A stretch of 15,959 nucleotides of DNA, from contig CALJIG010000091.1 in the NCBI GenBank assembly GCA_937974175.1, forward strand, positions 1 to 15,959, in the 5' to 3' direction. Positions within the stretch are counted from its first letter, which is position 1; each line of letters begins with the position of its first letter. This document shows, piece after piece, positions 1-5,752 of the stretch. The notes beneath the pieces are model-generated. The model ran no database searches and was not told the origin of the DNA. It was given only the letters and a program-made list of their open reading frames with translations. The translations under genes were made by a program, and so were the position numbers. This stretch comes from an uncultured Ignavibacteria bacterium (GTDB lineage: Bacteria > Bacteroidota > Ignavibacteria > Tepidaquicellales > Tepidaquicellaceae).

Positions 1-52
1 CATAACTCATAACTCATAACTCATAACTCATAACTCATAACTCATAACTCAT
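1..52. repeat. Heptanucleotide tandem repeat (CATAACT)n at the uricase 3' end
   Basis: Seven perfect copies of CATAACT (1-49) plus a partial CAT (50-52). The array runs off the window start, so its true length is unknown. It is followed by CATCATCATC, which encodes the Asp-Asp-Asp near the uricase C-terminus on the minus strand. The uricase stop codon (42-44) lies inside the array. Because 7 is not a multiple of 3, successive units shift frame, and both strands meet a stop (TGA on minus, TAA on plus) in every frame within 21 nt. This is a simple-sequence array, not a CRISPR: the unit is far too short and there are no spacers. Confidence 0.95.
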
Positions 53-911
53 CATCATCCAGTATCTCTCTGCCAATCACAGCTTCAATTAAACCGTGGG
101 GTTCGTCAGTCGGAACAAAAATCTCATTCTTATTTTCCATACCGAACACTCCAAGGTTTATTAATAAACAATGTTTGTTAGGCATAGAGAAGGCAATTTC
201 ATCTATATCATCACAGCTTTCAAGCAGGACTTTCCCTATTTCATAAATAGTATGCTGAACAGATAAGCTCTGATGATTTGCAAAAACTTCCAATATTGTT
301 TGACGTGCCTTATTGTAATTTGAATTATAGTCTATATCTTCATCGCGAACATAGTCCCATGTCGCCTTAACGCTTGTTTCAAAAATTCTGTCCCTGGTTT
401 CAGGCAGAGTTGTATACTGCTCTCTTTTAAATCCCCAGAATTCAGAACCGGTAGTTTTCATTATTAGTAAATCGAGAATTCCCGAGCTGACATAGACATC
501 ATCGGCAGTTCTTTCAACAAGGCATGTACGCTTTTCATTTCCTCCGCTAACGAATGAGTGATTATGCGGCTCGCCGTTTACTGAAATTCTGTTCCATATC
601 GATTGAATGATTTCAACAGATACATGGTCAACATTATCGTTATTTTTTAAATAGTGGTCTGATAAAAAAAGGGCAAACTCTTCGATTGAGTTAATGGGAT
701 GATCTTTAGCGAGAGCATAGACTGTGTTTTTCATAGCATCTGTGGATAGAAGTCCGGTATTATCTCCGTCAGAGTGGACAGTATCAAAATTGCCTTCAAG
801 CTGAACGTTTACAAGAAACTCTTTCATGTCATGGTACTCGCCGTCACGTTTTACTTTAGTGACACGGACTTTAGATTTTCCGTAGTTGCTTTGAATTAAT
901 TCTATTTTCAT
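42..911 (-). CDS. pucL: Urate oxidase (uricase, cofactor-independent urate hydroxylase)
   Basis: Oxidises urate with O2 to 5-hydroxyisourate and H2O2, the first step of uric-acid breakdown; a cytosolic tetrameric T-fold enzyme. At 289 aa it has the usual single-domain uricase length. Residues matching the known active site are visible: Lys12 in YGKSKVR, Thr57-Asp58 in STDAMKNT, Phe158 in EFWGF, Arg163, Val218-Gln219 in SVQHTIY, and Asn245 and His247 in MPNKH. The Lys/Thr/His catalytic triad is therefore intact. It starts at ATG (909-911) and ends DDDEL at a TGA lying inside the heptamer repeat; there is no peroxisomal-type SKL tail. It is transcribed divergently from the allantoinase operon, whose products process its product, so shared control from the 912-1073 gap is likely. 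Unlike B. subtilis PucL, it is not fused to an OHCU decarboxylase; that is a separate gene here (3391-3867). Confidence 0.96.
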   Translation of the reverse strand: MKIELIQSNYGKSKVRVTKVKRDGEYHDMKEFLVNVQLEGNFDTVHSDGDNTGLLSTDAMKNTVYALAKDHPINSIEEFALFLSDHYLKNNDNVDHVSVEIIQSIWNRISVNGEPHNHSFVSGGNEKRTCLVERTADDVYVSSGILDLLIMKTTGSEFWGFKREQYTTLPETRDRIFETSVKATWDYVRDEDIDYNSNYNKARQTILEVFANHQSLSVQHTIYEIGKVLLESCDDIDEIAFSMPNKHCLLINLGVFGMENKNEIFVPTDEPHGLIEAVIGREILDDDEL

Positions 912-1073
912 GTTAAGATTTAAATTTTCTGTCTAAGTTTTGTAATATAGCGTTTGTAAACTTTTATAGTAATCCTTTTTTGTAAATATTGGATTATATT
1001 AGTCCGATATAAATATGTATACTAAAGTTTTATTCTCTTACAAAAAAGTTTAGTTATTCGTAAATTGAAATTC
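912..1073. promoter_or_regulatory. Divergent promoter region with a dyad at 986-1010
   Basis: This very AT-rich gap separates divergent uricase and allantoinase and must carry promoters for both. ATATTGGA (986-993) and TCCGATAT (1003-1010) form an inverted repeat with 8-base arms, one mismatch (G:T wobble) and a 9-base spacer, centred on 998. That is the size expected for a dimeric repressor or activator site. MarR-type urate sensors (HucR/UrtR) are known to bind between divergent uricase and regulator genes in other bacteria, but no regulator gene lies in this window and the match to any known operator is not established. I could not place a convincing -35/-10 or Bacteroidota-type -33/-7 pair. 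Confidence 0.4.
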
Positions 1074-2378
1074 ATGTATTCAATAAAAAGTAAAAGAGTT
1101 TTAATAAAAGGTGAACTTATTCCCGCATCAATTTTTATTGATAAAGGTAAGGTTACAGGTGTAAAAAATTTTAGTGAAGAAGCAGAAGACTTCGGTGAAC
1201 TTGTAATAATGCCGGGGATTGTTGATACTCACGTTCATATTAATGAACCGGGAAGAACGGAATGGGAAGGATTTGAAACTGCAACAAAGTCAGCCGCTGC
1301 AGGAGGAATAACAACTCTTGTTGATATGCCGCTGAACAGTTCACCCGTTACAACTTCTAAGAAAAATTTTAATATAAAACTTGAAGCAGCAAAAGGGAAG
1401 CTGTGGGTTGATTGCGGATTCTATGGCGGGGCAGTCAGTGATAATATACATGAACTGAAAGAACTATGCGGCTCGGGAGTGCTGGGAATAAAATCATTTA
1501 TGATAGATTCGGGACTTGATGAATTTAAGTATGTAAGTGAAAGTGACTTAAGAAATGTATTGAGTATAATGAAAGATTTTGATTTGCCGCTGCTTGTGCA
1601 TGCAGAAGTTCTTACCGATAGTGAGAAAGGCGTTGCTAATTCTTTCTCAGATTTTGTAAAGTACCGGCCTCATGAAATGGAAGATGAGGCAATTAAGATT
1701 TTAATAAAGCTCTGCAGAGAATTTAATACACACATTCATATAGTCCATTTATCATCCTCTGATTCGTTGATGCAGATAAGAAATGCAAAGAGTGAAGGCT
1801 TAAACTTAACAGTAGAAACCTGTCCGCATTATTTATATTTTAATGCAGAGGATATTCCGCAAGATGATGCAAGATTTAAATGCACTCCGCCTATAAGAAG
1901 CAAAGGGAATAATGAGAGGCTTTGGGAAGCGCTTGAAGACGGAACGATTGATATGATTGCAAGCGACCACTCGCCATGCACATATGATTTGAAAGCAAAA
2001 ATTTTCTCCGATGCATGGGGAGGAATTGCTTCGCTTCAGGTTTCATTTCCTGCTGTATGGACGAAAGCAAAAGAAAGAGCAATAGGCATAGAAAAGGTAT
2101 CAAAATGGATGAGCAGGAACACAGCAAAGTTAGTTGGATTAGATAAATATATAGGTACAATTGAAGAAGGTAAGTATGCAGATTTTACAATTTTTAATCC
2201 TGAAGAAAGCTTTATAGTTGAACCGGATTCTCTGCATCACAAAAATAAAATTTCAGCATACCACCATGAAAAGCTAATTGGAAAAGTCCATACGGTTTTC
2301 CTGAATGGAGAAAAGATTTATAACCAAGGAAAATTTTCGACTGAACCAAAAGGTAAAATAATTTTAAGAATTAATTAA
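1074..2378 (+). CDS. allB: Allantoinase (cyclic amidohydrolase superfamily)
   Basis: Hydrolyses the ring of allantoin to allantoate. It is a dinuclear-metal TIM-barrel amidohydrolase of about 434 aa, a normal length. Numbered from the ATG, the metal ligands are His53 and His55 (DTHVH), carboxylated Lys140 (GIKSF), His176 (LLVHAE), His225 (IHIVHLS) and Asp298. The SDHSPC motif around Asp298 is typical of allantoinases, whereas dihydroorotases usually carry DHAPH. The genomic setting among urate genes agrees. The reading frame is open from a TTG at 1065, which would add three residues (MKF). I prefer the ATG at 1074 as a more usual start, but neither has a clear ribosome binding site. It is the first gene of a plus-strand operon, and its TAA overlaps the next ATG by one base (TAATG), suggesting translational coupling. 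Confidence 0.95.
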   Translation: MYSIKSKRVLIKGELIPASIFIDKGKVTGVKNFSEEAEDFGELVIMPGIVDTHVHINEPGRTEWEGFETATKSAAAGGITTLVDMPLNSSPVTTSKKNFNIKLEAAKGKLWVDCGFYGGAVSDNIHELKELCGSGVLGIKSFMIDSGLDEFKYVSESDLRNVLSIMKDFDLPLLVHAEVLTDSEKGVANSFSDFVKYRPHEMEDEAIKILIKLCREFNTHIHIVHLSSSDSLMQIRNAKSEGLNLTVETCPHYLYFNAEDIPQDDARFKCTPPIRSKGNNERLWEALEDGTIDMIASDHSPCTYDLKAKIFSDAWGGIASLQVSFPAVWTKAKERAIGIEKVSKWMSRNTAKLVGLDKYIGTIEEGKYADFTIFNPEESFIVEPDSLHHKNKISAYHHEKLIGKVHTVFLNGEKIYNQGKFSTEPKGKIILRIN

Positions 2379-3394
2379 TGAATATAACTACATCTTCAGC
2401 ATTTGCAGGATTGACAGAACTTGCATCAGAAAAAGTAAACGGAAAAGTTTTATACTGCACAGACGATTTTTTCGCAGAGAAAGAAAATCTTTTAAAAGTA
2501 AAGCCTGCAATTTTTTTACCCGATGAATATACAGACCACGGCAAATGGATGGACGGCTGGGAATCACGACGCAAAAGAACTGAAGGCTATGACTGGGCTG
2601 TTATCCGCCTTGGTATTCCGGGCTATGTAAAGGGAGTGGATATCGATACAGCATTTTTTACCGGCAATCATCCGCCATATGCATCGGTTTGGGGAGCTAA
2701 GCTGGAAGACGGAGCAGATGAAGATTCTTTATATAAAGAAAAAATGGAATGGACGGAAATTGTCCCGAAGGCTTCTTTAAATCCGGGCTCGCAAAATTTA
2801 TTTTCGACAATAAATAATTTAGATTACTTCACTCACTTAAGATTAAATATTTTCCCTGACGGCGGTGTTGCCCGTCTCAGAGTTTATGGAGATGTTTATA
2901 AAAAATGGAAAGAGAATTATAACGGTGAACAAATTGACTTAGCAGGACTTGTAAACGGCGGCAAAGTTATCATCTGCAACGATATGTATTTCGGCTCGAA
3001 GGATAATTTAAATTCACCTACAAAAAGTATGTATATGGGTGACGGATGGGAAACGAAGCGAAAGAGAATCCCGGGATATGACTGGTGTATATTAAAATTG
3101 GCAGAGCCGGGCAGCATTCAAAAAATAATGGTTGATACTGCGCACTTCAAAGGTAATTTCCCTGATACTTGTTCAATTGAAGGAGTGAATCTTCCGCATC
3201 TTGAAGATTACAGAGTAACTGATACTATGATTACATGGAAAGAAATTTTGCCTAAAGTAAAACTGCAGGCAGATACTGAGCATTTTTTTGAAGAGGAAAT
3301 CGTAAGTAAAGAAGTTTTTACCCATGTAAAACTGAATATTTTTCCTGATGGGGGAGTAAGCAGATTGAGAATTTACGGAGTATTATCTAAATGA
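2378..3394 (+). CDS. alc: Allantoicase
   Basis: Hydrolyses allantoate to (S)-ureidoglycolate and urea. The 338 aa contain the two tandem jelly-roll-like repeats of the family, roughly residues 20-171 and 194-335. The repeats align clearly: MDGWESRRKR at 58-67 with GDGWETKRKR at 221-230, GYDWAVIRL with GYDWCILKL, DTAFFTGN with DTAHFKGN, and FTHLRLNIFPDGGVARLR with FTHVKLNIFPDGGVSRLR. The length is normal and neither repeat looks broken. The ATG overlaps the allantoinase stop by one base, and the TGA overlaps the next gene's ATG (ATGA), so it should be co-translated with both neighbours. Releasing urea directly makes this the allantoicase branch of the pathway, not the ammonia-releasing allantoate amidohydrolase (AllC) branch. 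Confidence 0.96.
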   Translation: MNITTSSAFAGLTELASEKVNGKVLYCTDDFFAEKENLLKVKPAIFLPDEYTDHGKWMDGWESRRKRTEGYDWAVIRLGIPGYVKGVDIDTAFFTGNHPPYASVWGAKLEDGADEDSLYKEKMEWTEIVPKASLNPGSQNLFSTINNLDYFTHLRLNIFPDGGVARLRVYGDVYKKWKENYNGEQIDLAGLVNGGKVIICNDMYFGSKDNLNSPTKSMYMGDGWETKRKRIPGYDWCILKLAEPGSIQKIMVDTAHFKGNFPDTCSIEGVNLPHLEDYRVTDTMITWKEILPKVKLQADTEHFFEEEIVSKEVFTHVKLNIFPDGGVSRLRIYGVLSK

Positions 3395-3867
3395 ATAAAA
3401 AAGAATTAAAAGAAAATTTATATAATTGCTGCGGGAGTGTAAACTGGGTGAATGAATTTGCTCTGCACTTTCCTTTTGAGAGCAAAGAAAAAATGTTCGA
3501 GAAAGCAGAGGAAGTGTGGTTTAGTCTTAACAGAAAAGACTGGCTTGAGGCATTTAAGCAGCATCCGAAAATTGGTGATTTAGCATCGCTTGAAAAGAAA
3601 TTTGGCAGCACAAAAGATTTTACTACGAAGGAACAATCATCGGTGAGTGCAGCTTCAACGGAAACACTTACTGAGCTTAAAAAATATAATGAATGGTATG
3701 AAAAAGATTTTGGGTTTATATTTATTGTCTGTGCCACAGGTAAAACTGCTGATGAAATGCTCGGGCTTATAAAAAAAAGAATAAAAAATAATTACGAAGA
3801 AGAACTAAAAATTGCAATGGGGGAACAAAACAAAATTACAAAATTAAGACTGGAGAAATTATTTTGA
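3391..3867 (+). CDS. uraD: 2-oxo-4-hydroxy-4-carboxy-5-ureidoimidazoline (OHCU) decarboxylase
   Basis: Decarboxylates OHCU to S-allantoin, the step after 5-hydroxyisourate hydrolase. It is 158 aa, mostly helical, and of usual family length. Family motifs seen are HPKIGD with the catalytic His58, EQ at 81-82 after a run of polar residues, the stretch FGFIFIVCATGK at 107-118, and a C-terminal EL-KIA-GEQNKI-K-R segment. The start ATG (3391) overlaps the allantoicase stop in ATGA. The stop TGA (3865-3867) overlaps the TTG start of the hydrolase gene. Adjacent UraD and UraH catalyse consecutive steps and their intermediates are unstable, so tight coupling of synthesis makes sense. In B. subtilis this domain is fused to uricase; here it stands alone. 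Confidence 0.95.
   Translation: MNKKELKENLYNCCGSVNWVNEFALHFPFESKEKMFEKAEEVWFSLNRKDWLEAFKQHPKIGDLASLEKKFGSTKDFTTKEQSSVSAASTETLTELKKYNEWYEKDFGFIFIVCATGKTADEMLGLIKKRIKNNYEEELKIAMGEQNKITKLRLEKLF
3852..3855 (+). promoter_or_regulatory. Ribosome binding site supporting the TTG start of uraH
   Basis: GGAG lies 8 bases upstream of the TTG at 3864, inside the end of uraD. In a genome piece with few recognisable Shine-Dalgarno sites, it supports the TTG over the next in-frame ATG (3906), which would remove the catalytic His7. Confidence 0.6.
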
Positions 3868-4205
3868 GTCAGTTAACAACTCACATTTTAGATATATCTA
3901 TAGGCATGCCTGCAAAGGATGTTCCTGCTATATTAAAATTTTTGCAAAATGAATTTCAGTGGGTAGATCTTGCTGAAGGAAAAACCGATGCAGATGGCAG
4001 AATAAAAAATTTATTAGCCGATGATATAAAAATGGAGCACGGTACATATAAATTAATTTTTAATACCGGTGAGTATTTTGAGAGAGAAGGGATAGATTCA
4101 TTTTATCCTGTGGTAGAAGTTATTTTCAGGGTAGATTCAGATATGCATTATCACGTGCCGCTGCTTTTAAGTCCTTACGGTTTTTCAACCTATAGAGGAA
4201 GTTAA
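3864..4205 (+). CDS. uraH: 5-hydroxyisourate hydrolase (transthyretin-like)
   Basis: Hydrolyses 5-hydroxyisourate, the uricase product, to OHCU. The 113 aa match the family's usual ~110-120 aa. The N-terminal signature LTTHILD carries catalytic His7. Arg46 (in DADGRIKN), His97 (HYHVPLLLSPYG) and the terminal tetrapeptide YRGS (110-113) complete the canonical active site and distinguish it from transthyretin itself. The start is TTG, chosen because it keeps His7, has a GGAG 8 bases upstream and gives a 4-base TTGA overlap with uraD. The next ATG (codon 15) would delete the catalytic His. No signal peptide is visible, so it should be cytosolic. Confidence 0.95.
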   Translation: MSQLTTHILDISIGMPAKDVPAILKFLQNEFQWVDLAEGKTDADGRIKNLLADDIKMEHGTYKLIFNTGEYFEREGIDSFYPVVEVIFRVDSDMHYHVPLLLSPYGFSTYRGS

Positions 4206-4233
4206 AACAAATTTAAATTTTTAATAGAAGAAT

Positions 4234-5583
4234 ATGAAATTAAGTTTATCGGAAAAAAGTCTGGAAGATGTTTTTAAAACAATTTCCAAAGGGAATAAAG
4301 AATATAAAAAAATATATCCCGGAGAGTCGATTGAACGGCAGCCTGTTACAACAGTTTACGGCGGAGCGCAGCTTTTTAAATCCAATACGACTGTAAGAAT
4401 AGGTGAACTTGGATTAAAAGCATTCAGAGAATTCATTCCAAATGCACATGTACTTGCGAATATACTCGGCTGGAAACAGAAAGATGAACTTAATGAAATA
4501 ATTTATAATAAAATCGAAGAGAAACTTGGACGGGAAGGAGTGGAAGATTTCAGAATAGATTTTGAAGACGGCTTCGGAATCCGTCCCGATGCTGAAGAAG
4601 ATGAAACTGCTGTGAACTGTGCAAATGAAACATGGAAGGGAATGCAGGAAAATACTCTCTCTCCTTTCATAGGTATAAGAATAAAAACTTTATCTGATGA
4701 ATTAAAATACAGAGCATTAAGAACTCTTGATATTTATATCTCAACATTGGCAAATCTTTCAGGCGGAGAGCTGCCGGAAAATTTTGTGGTTACACTTCCC
4801 AAAATTACCCATGAAAAACAAGTTGAAGCGTTCATCGAAGCATTGGAAATTCTAGAAAAGAAATTGAAGATGAGAAAAGGAAAAATAAAAATGGAACTGA
4901 TGGTAGAAACACCGCAATCTATTTTTGGTGCGGACGGTAAAGCTGCGTTGCTTGGATTTGTAAAAGCGTGCAAAGGCAGATGCAAAGCGGCGCATTTTGG
5001 TGTTTATGATTATACAGCATCGATGGATATTACTGCAAGGCTACAGGCAATGGATCACACTGTATGTGATTTCGCAAGGCATGTTATGAAAGTTTCACTG
5101 GCAGGAACGGGTGTTTGGCTATCTGATGGCGCAACAAATGTAATGCCTGTCGGTCCCCACAGAGGAGAAATTTCTGAAGAGCAAAGACAGGAAAATATCG
5201 ATACGGTAAACAAAGCATGGAAGCTTGGCTACGACCATATTATGCATTCATTGAATCAGGGATTTTATCAGGGATGGGATTTGCATCCGGCGCAATTACC
5301 GATACGATATGCAGCGTGTTATAAATTTTTCTTAGATGGGCTTGATTCGGCTTCAATCAGATTAAAAAACTTTATTGAGAAAGCTGCGCAGGCAACACTC
5401 GTTGGAGATATTTTTGATGATGCCGCAACGGGTCAGGGTTTATTAAATTATTTTTTAAGAGCATTAAATTGCGGGGCAATAAGCGAAGACGAGATTGCAA
5501 AAACCGGATTGACTTTGGAAGAAGTTCGCGGCAGATCATTTTTAAAAATTCTTGACGGCAGAAAAAAGGGATTAAACGGCTAA
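4234..5583 (+). CDS. CitE/HpcH-HpaI-like TIM-barrel lyase/aldolase family protein (DUF6986-like), probable glyoxylate-related role
   Basis: A 449-aa cytosolic protein 28 bases after uraH on the same strand with no terminator between, so very likely the last gene of the purine operon. It resembles the CitE / malyl-CoA lyase superfamily: RIDFEDGFG (107-115), LPK (188-190), MVETPQSI with Glu225, FGVYDYTAS with Asp259 (Glu and Asp are the likely Mg2+ ligands), and GFYQGWDLHPAQ (343-354), which parallels the GF-G-IHP-Q motif of CitE enzymes. From memory, this long version is the family labelled DUF6986, sometimes annotated as 'aldolase' or 'phosphoenolpyruvate kinase'; I could not search to confirm. 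It is longer than CitE (~300 aa) and lacks the layout of classical malate synthases A or G. CitE-family enzymes often make or break a C-C bond with glyoxylate, pyruvate or acetyl-CoA, so I infer that it consumes glyoxylate released from ureidoglycolate. The exact reaction is unknown. Confidence 0.8.
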   Translation: MKLSLSEKSLEDVFKTISKGNKEYKKIYPGESIERQPVTTVYGGAQLFKSNTTVRIGELGLKAFREFIPNAHVLANILGWKQKDELNEIIYNKIEEKLGREGVEDFRIDFEDGFGIRPDAEEDETAVNCANETWKGMQENTLSPFIGIRIKTLSDELKYRALRTLDIYISTLANLSGGELPENFVVTLPKITHEKQVEAFIEALEILEKKLKMRKGKIKMELMVETPQSIFGADGKAALLGFVKACKGRCKAAHFGVYDYTASMDITARLQAMDHTVCDFARHVMKVSLAGTGVWLSDGATNVMPVGPHRGEISEEQRQENIDTVNKAWKLGYDHIMHSLNQGFYQGWDLHPAQLPIRYAACYKFFLDGLDSASIRLKNFIEKAAQATLVGDIFDDAATGQGLLNYFLRALNCGAISEDEIAKTGLTLEEVRGRSFLKILDGRKKGLNG

Positions 5584-5614
5584 ATTCTGATTAAAAATAA
5601 AATACTTCTTATCT

Positions 5615-5649
5615 AAAACCTTGTTTTCATTTGGACTGCAAGGTTTTTT
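5615..5649 (+). terminator. Rho-independent terminator of the purine operon
   Basis: AAAACCTTG (5615-5623) pairs perfectly with CAAGGTTTT (5639-5647) around a 15-base loop, followed by more T (to 5649). It lies 32 bases after the stop of the CitE-like gene. The stem is AT-rich and the loop long, so it may be only moderately strong. Confidence 0.7.
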
Positions 5650-5660
5650 CATTTATATTG

Positions 5661-5686
5661 AAAACCTTCAAAAATGTTAGGTTTTT
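5661..5686 (+). promoter_or_regulatory. Second hairpin, complementary to the preceding terminator
   Basis: AAAACCT (5661-5667) pairs with AGGTTTT (5679-5685) around 11 bases, followed by a short T run. The left arm (AAAACCTT, 5661-5668) can instead pair with AAGGTTTT (5640-5647), the right arm of the first hairpin, giving mutually exclusive structures. The upstream leader of the next gene also contains AACCTAA (5734-5740), complementary to TTAGGTT (5677-5683). It could be a backup terminator or a regulatory leader. Confidence 0.45.
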
Positions 5687-5752
5687 GTTAGGATTTCTTT
5701 TAATTTTATTCTAATAATTATTAAACGAAATTTAACCTAAATAAACAAACCT

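Noticed and set aside
1..52. Short tandem repeats as a possible CRISPR array
   Set aside because: The unit is 7 bases, contiguous and without spacers; it is a simple-sequence repeat.
1065..1073. TTG start for allantoinase three codons upstream
   Set aside because: Possible, but there is no ribosome binding site and it adds only three residues; the ATG at 1074 is the simpler choice.
1891..2160. 89-codon minus-strand ORF inside allantoinase
   Set aside because: Lies wholly within a strongly supported gene in another frame, with Leu/Ser/Cys-rich composition typical of an antisense shadow.
4234..5583. Classical malate synthase (AceB/GlcB)
   Set aside because: Tempting from the pathway context and the Mg2+-binding Glu/Asp pattern, but the protein is shorter (449 aa) and lacks the domain layout and motifs of malate synthase A or G; a CitE-like assignment fits better.
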